From Sphingopyxis indica (GTDB lineage Bacteria > Pseudomonadota > Alphaproteobacteria > Sphingomonadales > Sphingomonadaceae): DNA of 64,000 nt. Below are positions 11,688 to 21,501 of this stretch, one piece after another. Position numbers and translations under genes: made by a program. Location of the stretch: assembly GCF_900188185.1 (NCBI RefSeq), contig NZ_FZPA01000007.1, positions 124,001-188,000 of the forward strand, written 5' to 3'. The notes beneath the pieces were generated by a model. That model ran no database searches. It was not told the DNA's origin and worked only from the letters and a program-made list of their open reading frames with translations. Positions within the stretch are counted from its first letter, which is position 1. Each line of letters opens with the position of its first letter.

Positions 11688-13719
11688 GGGCGGCCGCCGA
11701 CAGGCACGGGACATTGTCGGCGGTCCAGTCGAAATCATAGGTGGCAGGCACCAGCTTGCGCGCCGAACTCGGTGCGGCTCCGCCCTCCGGCGCATAGAAT
11801 ATCCAGCCCTTGCTGTTGTCAAAGGACGCAATCCGTCCATTGTCCCGGCGCGCGCTGGCTGCATCTATCTCCATATTCTCGACGCGAAAGCCGCGAACCA
11901 TCCGTATCGACCCGTCGCGAATATCGAAAGCGCGATAATAGTTCTGGCCGAAGATGTGAGTGTCGAAGCCGGATTTGTATGTCCAGTTCGCCGCCGTCGT
12001 CGTCGAGGGCGGGCGGACCGTCGTCACGTAGCAGTTGAAGCGGGGCTCGTTGAAAAAAGGCAGATCCTGATTCTGGTCGGCGGGCCGAACCCGCTTTTCG
12101 GGCGGATTGAATCCGCCGCCAGGCAGCGCGAGCGACCGCGCTCCATCGCCATCGTCCTCCCAGTCGACCTCCCACTTGCCGACGATGGTCAGGATGCTCG
12201 CTCCGGACTTTTCGTCGTAGCTCAACTTCGCATCGTCAACCGTCTGCCAGGTGCTGCCCACGAATTGCTGGCGTAGCCCGGTAAGCAACTGATCGGCGCT
12301 CAACCCCGACAGGAGCGCCTGTTGCTGAAGCCCGGCAATGCCGCGCGTGATGGTCGTGCTGGTCACCCGCGCCGGCTGGTCGAAACCGGCGCGCGCATCA
12401 ATCTCATACAGGTTGATTTCGTCGGGCCTTTCGGCCGGTCGCCATTCGCGCTTTTCCAGATTGCTGCCGCGCGCGCTGAGCGGCAGGACCCACCGATAGT
12501 CGATTACCGGATCGAGCGCAGGGATCGCGACGGGCGGCAGCGTGCCGTCCATCCAATATTGCTTCCCGTCGATCCGCGCACGGACGAGGACATGATCGAA
12601 CAATCCCGGATTCGGGAGCCGCTCGTCGAACGCATCGTCGTTCCTCTGATTATTGACGACGACGGCCTCCGCCTCGATTCCCAATTCGGCGAGCAATCCC
12701 ATCAGCAAGGCGGTCTTGGCCTTGCAATCGCCATAGCGGCGCTGCCAGGTTTCTTCGGCCGTAGCAGGGGTCAGATTTCCGTCCCCCAGACCGACATAGA
12801 TATAGCGGACGTCCTGCTGGACCAGCTTGAGCGCAGCGGCCCCCCGGTCGAGCGGGTTCGCATGGGCCGCGGCGATTCGCTGCGCTTCAAGCTTGAGCAG
12901 GGACCCCTCGGGAATGCGCGCAGCCTTGGCATAGAGCGGCGCGAAATGCCTTGATACCGCCGCCCAGTCATCGAAATCGCTATATTCGACGATCCGCTGC
13001 CACTGATAGCGGGCCGGCGCATCCTTTGGCGGCGTCAGCGTCGCCGGATTGTCGAACAGGAAATCGACGCTGCGACCGCCATTCCGTGCGACGGCCGCCA
13101 TGTCGGGGGTCATCCGAACATGCGGCTTATACCCTTCATCCCAGCTCAGCCCGAGGCGGAACCGGCCCGCTTGCGGGCTGGACAGAAGGAAGAGCAAGCC
13201 CGAATCATTGTTCGCCATCGTGGGGTCGTCCGACCGTGTCGTCAGTCCGACCTCGAGTTCGTCGCCGACACGCAGGTCAGGCACGCGCAATACGGCCGTC
13301 AGAACGCCGTCCAGCATCGCCGCCTCGAGCTGGTCCTCGCGGCGCAATATCTCGAAAGACGCGTTTTTGAGGACGTCGATCGTAGCGCCATCGCGATGCA
13401 CGTTGATCATGTGGACGACTGGCGGTCCCGACACCGGGTTCCAGGCGATCGAGATATTGCCGAGCTGCAGGGCGTTGGGATGGAGGAGCCGCATCCGGTA
13501 GCCAAGATATTGCGCCTGCCCGCGATCGTCCAAATGCGCGACGATATCCTGTCGGCGGACAAAAATCAGACCTGTCGCGTCGTCGGGCACCGACATCAGG
13601 TCGGACGGAATCACCCATTCCGGCGTCGGCCCCCGCTGGACCTGGTCATTCTCGGCCCTTGCCGGTGCGGGCGCCATCATCGGCGCCAGCGCCAGCCATA
13701 TCCACCCTGTTCTATGCAA
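11665..13719 (-). CDS. Exported DUF3857 / transglutaminase-like protein
   Basis: A 684-residue envelope protein of unknown role. A signal peptide (residues 1-22, ending APARA) precedes a DUF3857 beta domain (about 50-240) and a transglutaminase-like cysteine-protease fold. The triad is visible: Cys332 in GDCKAKT, His376 in FDHVLVRA and Asp391 in YWMDGTL. The start is a TTG at 13719 preceded by a GGGGGC stretch; no ATG fits a full signal peptide. Such proteins may act as peptidases or cross-linkers in the periplasm, but no substrate is known. The gene stands alone and meets dapD tail to tail. Confidence 0.85.
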   Translation of the reverse strand: MHRTGWIWLALAPMMAPAPARAENDQVQRGPTPEWVIPSDLMSVPDDATGLIFVRRQDIVAHLDDRGQAQYLGYRMRLLHPNALQLGNISIAWNPVSGPPVVHMINVHRDGATIDVLKNASFEILRREDQLEAAMLDGVLTAVLRVPDLRVGDELEVGLTTRSDDPTMANNDSGLLFLLSSPQAGRFRLGLSWDEGYKPHVRMTPDMAAVARNGGRSVDFLFDNPATLTPPKDAPARYQWQRIVEYSDFDDWAAVSRHFAPLYAKAARIPEGSLLKLEAQRIAAAHANPLDRGAAALKLVQQDVRYIYVGLGDGNLTPATAEETWQRRYGDCKAKTALLMGLLAELGIEAEAVVVNNQRNDDAFDERLPNPGLFDHVLVRARIDGKQYWMDGTLPPVAIPALDPVIDYRWVLPLSARGSNLEKREWRPAERPDEINLYEIDARAGFDQPARVTSTTITRGIAGLQQQALLSGLSADQLLTGLRQQFVGSTWQTVDDAKLSYDEKSGASILTIVGKWEVDWEDDGDGARSLALPGGGFNPPEKRVRPADQNQDLPFFNEPRFNCYVTTVRPPSTTTAANWTYKSGFDTHIFGQNYYRAFDIRDGSIRMVRGFRVENMEIDAASARRDNGRIASFDNSKGWIFYAPEGGAAPSSARKLVPATYDFDWTADNVPCLSAAALNRAAAR

Positions 13720-13796
13720 GTCACCGCCCCCGGCAATTTTCTGACATCATGTCGAAAATATGCGAGAACGCAAGGTGAAGGATCGCGAAAGTCCGC

Positions 13797-14483
13797 TCAC
13801 CGCTCGCTGAGATAATAGCGTTCGCGCGCGCTGAGATCGTCGGCGAGGTCATAGACGATCGGCTGGCCGGTCGGGATTTCGAGGCCGGTGATGTCGGCGT
13901 CCGAAATTCCCGACAGATGCTTGACCAGCGCGCGCAGGCTGTTGCCATGCGCCGAGATCAGCACGGTCTTTCCGGCCCTGAGTTCGGGCGCAATCGCGCT
14001 CTCATAATAGGGCAGCACGCGCGCGATCGTGTCTTTCAGGCTCTCGGTCACCGGGATGTCGATGCCGGCGTAGCGCGGGTCGCCCGACAGATCATAAGGC
14101 GAGCCCGCCTCGAGCGGCGGCGGCGGGGTGTCGAAGCTGCGGCGCCAGATCCTGACCTGTTCGTCGCCATGTTTCGCCGCCGTCTCGGCCTTGTCGAGGC
14201 CGGTGAGCCCGCCATAATGACGCTCGTTGAGCCGCCAGTCCTTGGTCACCGGGAGCCACAGCCGCCCCATCGCCTCGAGCGCGAGGTTCAGCGTCTTGAT
14301 CGCGCGCGTCTGGACCGAGGTGAAGCAGGTCGTCGGCGCGATCCCCTTTTCCTTCATCAATTCGCCCGCCGCCCACGCCTCGGCCGCGCCCTTTTCGGTG
14401 ACGTCGACGTCCCACCAGCCGGTGAAGCGGTTTTCGAGATTCCACTGCGACTGGCCGTGACGGATGAGGATGAGCTGCGGCAT
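13797..14483 (-). CDS. gpmA: 2,3-bisphosphoglycerate-dependent phosphoglycerate mutase
   Basis: GpmA interconverts 3- and 2-phosphoglycerate in lower glycolysis, the segment that the Entner-Doudoroff genes at 46-51 kb feed. The 228-residue product has the phosphohistidine motif LIRHGQS (His9), the NRFTGW substrate loop, Glu87 in [10 protein letters not shown] and the second histidine His179 in ISAHGNSLR. Length suits the cofactor-dependent type. It is divergent from the hsp20 gene across a 203-base spacer. Confidence 0.97.
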   Translation of the reverse strand: MPQLILIRHGQSQWNLENRFTGWWDVDVTEKGAAEAWAAGELMKEKGIAPTTCFTSVQTRAIKTLNLALEAMGRLWLPVTKDWRLNERHYGGLTGLDKAETAAKHGDEQVRIWRRSFDTPPPPLEAGSPYDLSGDPRYAGIDIPVTESLKDTIARVLPYYESAIAPELRAGKTVLISAHGNSLRALVKHLSGISDADITGLEIPTGQPIVYDLADDLSARERYYLSER

Positions 14484-14564
14484 TGTCTTCCTTCCTGAAA
14501 GGGGCGCCCGTACGCGCGATTCGCCGCCCCATAGCGCGCGCGGACGGGGAGGACCACCGCCCCT

Positions 14565-14592
14565 CTTGAAACGGTTTCAGACGTTACCATTT
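14565..14592 (+). promoter_or_regulatory. Putative sigma-32 heat-shock promoter of the hsp20 gene
   Basis: A perfect CTTGAAA at 14565-14571 is followed after 13 bases by TACCATTT (14585-14592), close to the CCCCATNT -10 element of RpoH promoters. It points at the hsp20 gene about 95 bases downstream. An 11-base inverted repeat GAAACGGTTTC (14568-14578) overlaps the -35 end and could be an operator. The assignment fits the gene it serves but is by eye only. Confidence 0.6.
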
Positions 14593-14686
14593 TTGGTTTT
14601 ACCCGGTTGCCGAAACGGGACCGGGCGAGGCTGTGGCACATGCCGCCGCCCCATGACTTCGCTTTGGAACAAGGAAGGAATGCATC

Positions 14687-15145
14687 ATGCGTAACAGTTT
14701 CGACTGGACCCCCTATCGCCGCTCGACGGTCGGATTCGACCGTTTGTTCGATTTCCTCGAAAACAGCGGCGCGGCGGAAAATTACCCGCCCTTCGACATC
14801 GAAAAGATCGCCGACGACCATTTCCGCATCACCGTTGCGGTGGCAGGATTCAAGAATGACGAGATCGACATTACCGCCCAGCAGAATATGCTGACGGTCA
14901 GCGGCCGCAAGGCGCCCGCGAAGGAAGGCGAGGAGCGCAAGCTGCTCTATAGCGGTATCGCGACGCGCGCCTTCGAGCGCCGCTTCCAGCTCGCCGACTT
15001 CGTCCGCGTCGACAAGGCCGACCTTGCCGACGGGCTGCTCACCATCGACCTGGTGCGCGAAGTGCCCGACGCGATGAAACCGCACAAGATCGCGATCGGC
15101 GGCGGCAAGCCGTCGTTGGTCGACGACAGCAAGAAAGCGGCCTGA
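14687..15145 (+). CDS. Small heat-shock protein, Hsp20/IbpA family
   Basis: An ATP-independent holdase that binds unfolding proteins in the cytoplasm. The 152-residue product has a short N-terminal arm (MRNSFDWTPYRRSTVGFDRLFD), an alpha-crystallin domain from about residue 35 to 125, with YPPFDIEKIADDHFRITVAV near its start, and a C-terminal tail with the KPHKIAI segment in place of the IxI anchor. A clear ribosome site AAGGAAGGA lies eight bases before the ATG. Control by sigma-32 is likely; the 5' leader could also fold as a ROSE-type thermometer, which I did not prove. Confidence 0.95.
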   Translation: MRNSFDWTPYRRSTVGFDRLFDFLENSGAAENYPPFDIEKIADDHFRITVAVAGFKNDEIDITAQQNMLTVSGRKAPAKEGEERKLLYSGIATRAFERRFQLADFVRVDKADLADGLLTIDLVREVPDAMKPHKIAIGGGKPSLVDDSKKAA

Positions 15146-15221
15146 GCCGCCGCGCTTGAACGAACGGGGTCCGGGTCCCTTCCGGACCCCGCTTCTTATT
15201 CGGGCGGCGCACGCCATTTTT

Positions 15222-15401
15222 TCGCACGAAGACACAAAGCCACGAAGCCACGAAGAATCCCTGTCACCGATCGCATCTGGCTTGTCGAAGGCCGTTGTTT
15301 TCTTTGACGCCGCAAAAGAAGGACGGTGCTTCGACAAGCTCAGCCCAAACGGATTTTGGCGGATTTTGGGCGAATCTTCGTGGCTTTGTGTCTTCGTGCG
15401 A
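15222..15401. repeat. Dispersed inverted-repeat element, copy A (180 bp, class I)
   Basis: Perfect 26-bp inverted arms at 15222-15247 and 15376-15401 are built of short units such as CACGAAG and CACAAAG; the left side carries one extra CCACGAAG unit. Inside lies a second palindrome, CTTGTCGAAG (15281-15290) with CTTCGACAAG (15329-15338), and a further partial stem (CCGT...TTCTTT / AAAGAAGGACGG). The element fills the gap between the convergent hsp20 and GNAT genes and encodes nothing recognisable. It matches copy D (60102-60279) in both arms and core. Confidence 0.85.
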
Positions 15402-15411
15402 GAATTCTCCT

Positions 15412-15891
15412 TCACAGCGTCCGCGTCATGAAGCGGCTGAACGGATCGGGCTTATAGTCGCCGAACGGGTCGCATTCCTCGAACCCATAGCGGCGATAGA
15501 GCGCGTGTGCGGGTTCGAACGCCGCGCCCGATCCGGTTTCGAGGCTGAGCCTCCCGGCGCCGCGCGTCCTGGCCTCGGCCATGATGTGATCGAGCATCCG
15601 CGCCGCGACGCCCTGGCGCAGAAAGGCATCGGCGGTGCGCATCGACTTGATCTCGCCGTGCCGCGCATCGAGCATCTTGAGCGCCCCGCAGCCCGCGAGA
15701 TCATCGCCGCGATGGATCGACCAGAAGGTGACGCCCGGCCCCTTGAGCCCCTCGAAATCGAGGAAATGACAGCTCTCTGCCGGCGAATTCGCCAGCATCC
15801 CAGCAAAATGCGCTTCGAGCAGCGCGCGGATCGGCGTGCCCGACAGATCGTCCTCGACGATCCGCCAGGCCCCATCCGCCTTCGGACTCAC
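15412..15891 (-). CDS. GNAT-family N-acetyltransferase
   Basis: An acetyl-CoA-dependent acyltransferase of the GNAT fold, substrate unknown. The product has a core from about residue 70 with [21 protein letters not shown], where the LRQGVA stretch fits the Q/RxxGxG/A pyrophosphate loop, and ends with the [12 protein letters not shown] motif typical of the fold. I take the GTG at 15891 as start (159 residues) because it overlaps the preceding carboxypeptidase stop in a GTGA junction; an ATG at 15918 in the same frame is an alternative. It is the last gene of the lipoprotein-carboxypeptidase run. Confidence 0.85.
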   Translation of the reverse strand: MSPKADGAWRIVEDDLSGTPIRALLEAHFAGMLANSPAESCHFLDFEGLKGPGVTFWSIHRGDDLAGCGALKMLDARHGEIKSMRTADAFLRQGVAARMLDHIMAEARTRGAGRLSLETGSGAAFEPAHALYRRYGFEECDPFGDYKPDPFSRFMTRTL

Positions 15892-16997
15892 AGCATCTGA
15901 TCCAGCGTCGCGAGGCACGCATGGGCGAGCAGCTTGCAGCGTTCGGGCGACCAGCCCTGTGCCGGGTCGGGCAGGTCGCGATTATCCTTGAACGGCATTT
16001 CGATCGTCATCGACACCGCACCGAAGCGCTCGGCGAGCTGCGTCGTCGACATCGAGAGGTTCGCCTTGCCGGGCGGCGAGGATTCATAGCCGAGCTCGGT
16101 CTGGAAATCGGGCGTGTTCGCGGCGAGCGCATTCTGGAAGGCGAGGAACGCTGCCATCTGCTCGTCCTTGAGCGACGGAATGCCCTCGAAGCCGGCAAGG
16201 AAGACCGCCGGAATCGCTTCGTCGCCGTGGACGTCCATCGCCCAGTCGACGCCGCTTTCGTCCATGGCATTACGCACGCAGAGCACTTCGGGGCTCCGAT
16301 CGGGGGTCGGTTCGTGCCATTCGCGGTTGAGGTTCACGCCCGCATAGTTGGTGCGCAGATGGCCGCGGCGCGAGCCGTCGGGATTCATGTTGGGGACGAT
16401 GTGGAAGCGGCACTTCGCCCGCAGCGCGCGTGCATGCGGATCGGCGGGGTCGGTGAGCTTTTCGAGCGCCCCTTCCATCCACCATTCGGCCATGCTCTCA
16501 CCCGGATGCTGGCGCGCATAGAGCCAGACCTGCGTGTCGCCGGTGCCCATTTCGAGGCAGTCGATCGGCTGGCCTTCGAGGCTGGTGCCGAGACAGCGAT
16601 AGGTCACGCCCTCGCACCCGGCGACCGACGCGATCAGGTCGTGGTGCCGCTCCATCGAATAGGGCGCAAAATAGGCGATCCACAGGATCGGCGCTTCGGC
16701 GGTGTGACGGATCGCCAGCGTGCCGGCTTCATAGCTGGTGTCGAGCCGGAACCAATCTTCGCGGTCATAGCTCGCGCAGGCGGCATAGCCGGGCCAGCCG
16801 TCGGGATAGGCCGAATTCGCCAGCCCCTCGATCGCAAGCTCGAGCGCGTCGCCCACAGCGCAGGCGACGCGGAAATGAAACCATTGATAGAAGTCCGATT
16901 CGCGGTCCTTGCGGATCGAAAGACGGGCAGAGGTGCCTTCGAGCGACTCCACGACGATGTTGCCGCTGTCGAAGGCGGCGTTGATGCTGATGGTCAT
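15888..16997 (-). CDS. M14-family zinc carboxypeptidase (cytosolic carboxypeptidase-like)
   Basis: A metallo-carboxypeptidase of the group that resembles eukaryotic cytosolic carboxypeptidases. The 369-residue product has the N-terminal beta domain of that group (about 1-120) and a catalytic domain with zinc ligands His164 and Glu167 (RQHPGES), His257 (DVHGDE), substrate-binding NLNREW and the catalytic Glu in [11 protein letters not shown]. No signal peptide is visible, so it is probably cytoplasmic. Its ATG overlaps the stop of the upstream lipoprotein gene by four bases. Confidence 0.92.
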   Translation of the reverse strand: MTISINAAFDSGNIVVESLEGTSARLSIRKDRESDFYQWFHFRVACAVGDALELAIEGLANSAYPDGWPGYAACASYDREDWFRLDTSYEAGTLAIRHTAEAPILWIAYFAPYSMERHHDLIASVAGCEGVTYRCLGTSLEGQPIDCLEMGTGDTQVWLYARQHPGESMAEWWMEGALEKLTDPADPHARALRAKCRFHIVPNMNPDGSRRGHLRTNYAGVNLNREWHEPTPDRSPEVLCVRNAMDESGVDWAMDVHGDEAIPAVFLAGFEGIPSLKDEQMAAFLAFQNALAANTPDFQTELGYESSPPGKANLSMSTTQLAERFGAVSMTIEMPFKDNRDLPDPAQGWSPERCKLLAHACLATLDQML

Positions 16998-17626
16998 GGG
17001 ACGGTGATAGTGCGTCCCGATTCGCCGGGAAAGTCCTTGAATAAGGCTTCGGACAATTTCGCCGCCGCGAGCGAGGGTTGCGCCGCGGGTGCCTTTGCCG
17101 GAATCGCGGCGAGCGCGCGGCCTTCCCACAGCGCTTGGCCGGTCGCGGCATCGTCGATGCGAACGCTGAGGCGCAGATTGTCCATCTCGCGCGGTCCGCC
17201 GCCGAGATTGATCCCGACACCCACGCCGAGCCCCGACCCATAGCTGCCGGTCGAGCCGCCAACGCCGACCGACACCGGCGAACGCTTCGCCGCCACGCCG
17301 CGATCGGCGCGTTCGAACCCTATGCGCACCTTGAGCGGCGCGGTGCTCGTCGCCGCGCCCTCCGCCGGGACGAGGCCCTGAAGCCGGAGCTGGCGTTCGA
17401 CCGCGGTGCGATAGCTGTCCCATTCGAGCGAGGGCTGGATGCCGCTGGTCATGCCCGTCGTATCGGCGAGCGGAACCTCGTCGATGACGTAGCGCGTGCC
17501 GGGCGCCCAGCCCGCGACCGCTTCGCTGTGGAAGCGCGTGACCTCGACCGGCGGGACGGGGGTGGCGCAGGCGGCAAGCGCAAGCGCGGCGGTGCCGAGC
17601 AGAACGGCAGGAAGATGACGCATCAT
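16994..17626 (-). CDS. DUF4136-type lipoprotein
   Basis: A probable outer-membrane lipoprotein of unknown function. The 210-residue product has a lipoprotein signal ([20 protein letters not shown], with lipidated Cys about residue 20), then a DUF4136-like domain with the [11 protein letters not shown] glycine-rich turn and the [20 protein letters not shown] strand typical of the family. It is co-translated with the carboxypeptidase that follows (ATGA overlap). A link between the two is suggested only by the gene order. Confidence 0.8.
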   Translation of the reverse strand: MMRHLPAVLLGTAALALAACATPVPPVEVTRFHSEAVAGWAPGTRYVIDEVPLADTTGMTSGIQPSLEWDSYRTAVERQLRLQGLVPAEGAATSTAPLKVRIGFERADRGVAAKRSPVSVGVGGSTGSYGSGLGVGVGINLGGGPREMDNLRLSVRIDDAATGQALWEGRALAAIPAKAPAAQPSLAAAKLSEALFKDFPGESGRTITVP

Positions 17627-17689
17627 GCGGACATGATGCGCCCTCGAAGCTGGCTTGGCAATGAACGGCCCGAAAGCCGTTGTTGCGGA

Positions 17690-18364
17690 TCAGCGATAGA
17701 AGATATGATTGTCGATCTGCGCGACGCGCGTCTTGCGCCACGCCGGGCGCACATAGCGTGCATGGAAGAAAAGCGCGCCCGGCGCCTTGTTCTTCCAGCT
17801 GCCGTCGCGGGCGATCTGTGCGATCGCGAGAGCGCGCGTCCATTGCGCGCTCGATTCGCGGATGCGCGGCATCTTGCCGCCGCGCAGGAAGCTGAACTGG
17901 CGGCGCTGATGCACCACGCCGCAATAGCTGTCGGGGAAGCGGCCCGATTGGGCGCGGTTGATGATGACGTGCGCGACCGCAAGCTGGCCGGCGAGCGATT
18001 CGCCGCGCGATTCGAAATAGACCGCACCAGCAAGGCAGCGCAGTTCGGGATCGACCTCGGCGGGGCGGGGGGTCGCATCGACGAGCGCGGCGAGCGTCGC
18101 GGCCGGAACGAACGCCGGCTCGGCGGGCGCGACCGGCGCTTCGGGTTGGCCGGCAAGAGGGGTATCGGGATCGACCGGAGCGACATCGGTCGACGGGTCC
18201 GCGGTTTCCGTCACCACCGGCGCCTCGGCGCTCGGCAGGGTGATCGCGGGAATATTGGCGTCGGCGCCAAGTCCGGTGGCGAAGCCGGGTTCGGCCAGAA
18301 ACAGCATGGGAGCCACGGTCAAGGCCACGGCAGCCGCACTGGCAGCGTTCAATATGCGACTCAT
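17690..18364 (-). CDS. Cell wall hydrolase, SleB/CwlJ family
   Basis: A probable lytic transglycosylase-like peptidoglycan hydrolase acting in the periplasm. The 224-residue product has a signal peptide (about 1-30), a Pro/Ala/Val-rich linker (30-105) and a SleB-type catalytic domain with [13 protein letters not shown], where the Glu is the expected catalytic residue, followed by [15 protein letters not shown] and [12 protein letters not shown]. Non-sporulating alphaproteobacteria often carry such hydrolases for wall remodelling. It stands alone on the minus strand. Confidence 0.9.
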   Translation of the reverse strand: MSRILNAASAAAVALTVAPMLFLAEPGFATGLGADANIPAITLPSAEAPVVTETADPSTDVAPVDPDTPLAGQPEAPVAPAEPAFVPAATLAALVDATPRPAEVDPELRCLAGAVYFESRGESLAGQLAVAHVIINRAQSGRFPDSYCGVVHQRRQFSFLRGGKMPRIRESSAQWTRALAIAQIARDGSWKNKAPGALFFHARYVRPAWRKTRVAQIDNHIFYR

Positions 18365-18559
18365 AATGTCCGTCGAAAGGGCGGCTGATGAACCGGAACC
18401 TCAAAGACAGGCGGGGGGGTTATGGCCCTGTGCCGCCTGCGGTCATCATCCGACTGCGTGTCCGTTCCGTTTGTCGGAAAATCCCGTCATCGAAGGGACG
18501 CCGCGGAACGACCTGCGCGTTGCAAACTGCGGGGCCACTTATTGTGCGCCGCACCAATG

Positions 18560-18898
18560 TCAAGCCAATAATGCCCACTCGGCGACGAGTTGTGGCGCGT
18601 TCGCGATGTCCACCTCTATGATCCAGAGGTCGGGATCGGTCCGGCGCCGCCGCTCGACATAGGCTGCGCGCGCCTCCGAATCGCTGTCATTTTCGGGATC
18701 GACGGCCTCCCAGACGTAGCGCCCGCCGGGGGCGAAACGTCGTTCGAGCAGCTGTCCCATGCTGGCACGATCGCGGCATTGGACAAGGATCGTGCCCGCC
18801 TGGTCATCGCCCGCCGCGATGACGGTCGCAAAGCCGCCCGCCGCCTCGGTGCGGCGAATCAACAGATCGACGAGAAAGCGGCTGGTCAGCCGCGCCAT
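18560..18898 (-). CDS. DUF1491 family protein
   Basis: A small 112-residue cytoplasmic protein of an alphaproteobacterial family without known function. It starts MARLTSRFLVDLLIRRTEAAGGFATVI and keeps the family features: a hydrophobic strand with AGTILVQC and an acidic DPENDSDSEARAAYVERR stretch before DLWIIEVD. It is separated from ptsN by 24 bases and may share its transcript. No catalytic motif is visible. Confidence 0.8.
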   Translation of the reverse strand: MARLTSRFLVDLLIRRTEAAGGFATVIAAGDDQAGTILVQCRDRASMGQLLERRFAPGGRYVWEAVDPENDSDSEARAAYVERRRRTDPDLWIIEVDIANAPQLVAEWALLA

Positions 18899-18922
18899 GG
18901 CAAGGAGCGGCGGTGCGCGGCG

Positions 18923-19387
18923 TCAGGCCGCGTCACGCGCTTCGCTGTCGACGAGCAACGCATAGAGCGCTTCGTCGTTCTTCGCGCCGCGCAGCCGGTC
19001 GGCGACGCTCTCGTTGCGGAGCATCCGCGACACGCCGGCGAGCGCCTTCAGATGGTCGGCCCCCGCGTCGAGCGGCGACAGGAGCACGAAAAGGAGGTCG
19101 ACCGGAAGGCCGTCGACCGCCTGAAACTCGATCGGCCGCGCGAGCTGAAGGAAAAGGCCGCGCACGCCGCCGAGATCGGGCAGCTTTGCATGCGGCAGCG
19201 CGATGCCGCGCCCGAAACCCGTCGAACCGAGCCGCTCGCGTTCGAGCAGTGCCTCGGCAACCTCGCCCGAGTCGAGACCAAGCGAGCGCGCCGCGAGGTC
19301 CCCGATGAACGGGAAAAGCGCCTTTTTCGAATCGATCGGCACATGCGCGCGCACCGTCGCGGGATAGAGGAGGGAAGATAGGTTCAT
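18923..19387 (-). CDS. ptsN: PTS IIA-like nitrogen regulatory protein
   Basis: EIIA-Ntr takes phosphate from NPr and signals nitrogen or potassium status; it does not transport sugar. The 154-residue product has the phosphorylation site GRGIALPHAK with His66, and the RPIEFQAVDGLPVDLLFVLLSP strand region. It lies 153 bases after hpf, the usual companion in alphaproteobacteria, but no rpoN is next to them in this window. Confidence 0.93.
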   Translation of the reverse strand: MNLSSLLYPATVRAHVPIDSKKALFPFIGDLAARSLGLDSGEVAEALLERERLGSTGFGRGIALPHAKLPDLGGVRGLFLQLARPIEFQAVDGLPVDLLFVLLSPLDAGADHLKALAGVSRMLRNESVADRLRGAKNDEALYALLVDSEARDAA

Positions 19388-19540
19388 CGATCAGGTCAAA
19401 TTCTGTCAAAGCAGCGGCGCCCGCCTCCCGGTGCGGGCTCTGGGCGAACGGTCTGGAATCAATGTGGCAGGTTTCGCCACCGCCGGTTCGGGCATCGTTG
19501 GGCGCGGCCCTTAGGCCGGATGGCGAAAAAAATCCAGCCC

Positions 19541-20113
19541 CTATTGCGGCTCGACCCAGCCGATCGTTCCGTCGCGGCGGCGATAGACCATATTGTGCGA
19601 GCCCGTCTTGCTGTTCACGAAGAGCAGCGCATTGGTGTCGCGCAGGTCGAGCATCATCACCGCGTCGGACACGCTGCTGGTCGGAATATCGACGCGCGTT
19701 TCGGCGATCACCGCCGGCGCGTCGCCCGCATCGTCGTCCTCATTTCCGCCGTCAAAGACGATATAGCTCGCATTGTCCTGGATTTCGTCGATCGTCGGCG
19801 ACGGTTGTCCGGGGCTGCTGCGATCCTTCAATCGTCGCATATAGCGCCGGAGCTGCTTTTCGATGCGCTCGGCGGCGCCTTCGAAGGCGACATGGGCGTC
19901 CTGCGCCTGGCCGTGCCCCTTGAGCACGAGTCCCTGCATCACATGCGCGACGATATCGCACTGAAAACTGTCGTGCGGCCCTTTGCCGAAGGTGGCGTGC
20001 GCCCCGATCGCGCGAGAGAAATATTTGTCGGCAATCGCGTTCATCCGGTCCGACACATGCGCCTGCAGCGCTTCGCCGGTTTCGATCTGGTGCCCAGAGA
20101 CGCGGATTTCCAT
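19541..20113 (-). CDS. hpf: Ribosome hibernation promoting factor, long form
   Basis: Long HPF binds the decoding region and dimerises ribosomes into inactive 100S particles in stationary phase. The 190-residue product has the N-terminal S30AE domain (MEIRVSGHQIETGEALQAHV to about residue 100), a flexible linker rich in Asp and Asn, and the C-terminal dimerisation domain (about 130-190) with AVMMLDLRDTNALLFVN and NMVYRRRDGTIGWVEP. Length marks it as the long form. ptsN follows on the same strand. Confidence 0.95.
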   Translation of the reverse strand: MEIRVSGHQIETGEALQAHVSDRMNAIADKYFSRAIGAHATFGKGPHDSFQCDIVAHVMQGLVLKGHGQAQDAHVAFEGAAERIEKQLRRYMRRLKDRSSPGQPSPTIDEIQDNASYIVFDGGNEDDDAGDAPAVIAETRVDIPTSSVSDAVMMLDLRDTNALLFVNSKTGSHNMVYRRRDGTIGWVEPQ

Positions 20114-20159
20114 TTGTCTTCTCCTTCAAGGCCTCAGCGACGGCGGCGGCTGCCGACCG

Positions 20160-20858
20160 TCACGGACTATCGTGCCACAAAGGCTGGTTCAGCGTGGCCA
20201 CGAATTCGGTATGACGCGCAAGCTCGGCCGCGGTTGCGGCGTGCGGGCGCGGTTCGCGATAGGGACGGGACGAAACGACGCCGGCCGTCGACGCGGCGAC
20301 GGGCCTCGACGCGGGCGCCGCTTCGGCGCCGAGGCCGAGCCCGATCTGCCGCCCGCCCGTCATCTCGATATAGAGATGCGCAAGCAATTCGGCGTCGAGC
20401 AGCGCGCCGTGCTTGACCCGGTGGCTGCGGTCGATGCCATATCGGGTGCAGAGCGCGTCGAGGCTGTGTTTGGCGCCCGGATGCAGCTTGCGCGCCATCT
20501 GGACGGTGCAGCACATGCGGCTCATGTCGAGCGCGGGCCGCCCGGCGCGCACGAGTTCGGCGTTGACGAAGCCGAAGTCGAAAGCGGCGTTGTGCGCGAC
20601 CATCGGCGCATCGCCCAGAAATTCTAGCAGTTCGTCGACGCGGCTGGCGAACAGCGGCTTGTCGGAAAGGAACTGGATCGACAGCCCGTGGACCGCCTCG
20701 GCCTCCATCGGCATGTCGCGCTCGGGGTTGAAATAGGCGTGGAAATTGCGGCCGGTCTCACGGCGATCGACCAGCTCGATGCATCCGATTTCAACGAGGC
20801 GGTCCCCGGCGCGGGGATCAAGGCCCGTGGTTTCGGTATCGAAAATTATCTCTCGCAT
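20160..20858 (-). CDS. dnaQ: DNA polymerase III epsilon subunit (3'-5' proofreading exonuclease)
   Basis: Epsilon proofreads DNA synthesised by Pol III. The 232-residue product begins MREIIFDTETTGLD, where Asp7 and Glu9 form the Exo I metal site, followed by HNAAFDFGFVN (Exo II) and HGALLDAELLAHLY (Exo III-epsilon with catalytic His and Asp). The C-terminal tail, Ala- and Arg-rich, should bind alpha. The ATG at 20858 is preferred over one 17 codons upstream. It ends the maf-aroE-coaE-dnaQ run, 19 bases after coaE. Confidence 0.96.
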   Translation of the reverse strand: MREIIFDTETTGLDPRAGDRLVEIGCIELVDRRETGRNFHAYFNPERDMPMEAEAVHGLSIQFLSDKPLFASRVDELLEFLGDAPMVAHNAAFDFGFVNAELVRAGRPALDMSRMCCTVQMARKLHPGAKHSLDALCTRYGIDRSHRVKHGALLDAELLAHLYIEMTGGRQIGLGLGAEAAPASRPVAASTAGVVSSRPYREPRPHAATAAELARHTEFVATLNQPLWHDSP

Positions 20859-20877
20859 CGAGGGATTAATCTGGACC

Positions 20878-21501
20878 TTATCGGGCGCGGAAACAAGAGG
20901 CGATGGCACGAATCTGGCGATGCGTCTCGCTTTTCGGGCGGCCGGTTTCGATGACGAAATCGGCGCGCGCGCGCTTCACCCGATCGGGCAGCTGAAGCGC
21001 GCGGATCGTCTTGAGCCTGGCGTGCGTCATCCCCGGCCGGCGCAGCACCCGCTTGCGCTGGATCCACAGCGGCGCGGAGACGACGGCGATCGCCCCGACG
21101 CGGTGCCAGCCGCCTTTTTCGAACAGGAGCGGAATGTCGAGCACGACGAGCGCCCGCGCGCGGTGCCGCGCCAGAAAGCGCTTCTGCGCGCGGGCGACCG
21201 CCGGATGAACGATCCGCTCGAGCGCCGCGAGTTCATATTTGTCGCCGAGCACGCGCGCGCCGAGTTTCTGGCGATCGACGCCCCTGGGTCCCGTCGTACC
21301 GGGAAAGCGCCGCTCGATCGGACCCACGAGCGCCCCCCCGGGGCCCTGCAGCCGGTGGACCTCGGCGTCGGCGTCGAACACCGGAACGCCCTCGCGCTCG
21401 AACATCTGCGCCGCGGCCGACTTGCCCATGCCGATCGACCCCGTCAGGCCGAGGATGAAGGGGCGGCGAAGCCGCGAGGCAGGGCGCTTGTAATGCGTCA
21501 T
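20878..21501 (-). CDS. coaE: Dephospho-CoA kinase
   Basis: CoaE phosphorylates the 3' hydroxyl of dephospho-CoA in the last step of CoA synthesis. The 207-residue product has a P-loop LGLTGSIGMGKS with Lys27, the FDADAEVHRL motif, and VVLDIPLLFEKGGW, then the QRKRVLRRPGMT lid. A short basic N-terminal extension precedes the fold. The ATG overlaps the aroE stop by four bases. Confidence 0.96.
   Translation of the reverse strand: MTHYKRPASRLRRPFILGLTGSIGMGKSAAAQMFEREGVPVFDADAEVHRLQGPGGALVGPIERRFPGTTGPRGVDRQKLGARVLGDKYELAALERIVHPAVARAQKRFLARHRARALVVLDIPLLFEKGGWHRVGAIAVVSAPLWIQRKRVLRRPGMTHARLKTIRALQLPDRVKRARADFVIETGRPKSETHRQIRAIASCFRAR

Noticed and set aside
15222-15260. Tandem CACGAAG units as a possible CRISPR array
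   Set aside because: Units are 7-9 bases with no spacers of constant length; they are arms of a larger inverted repeat.
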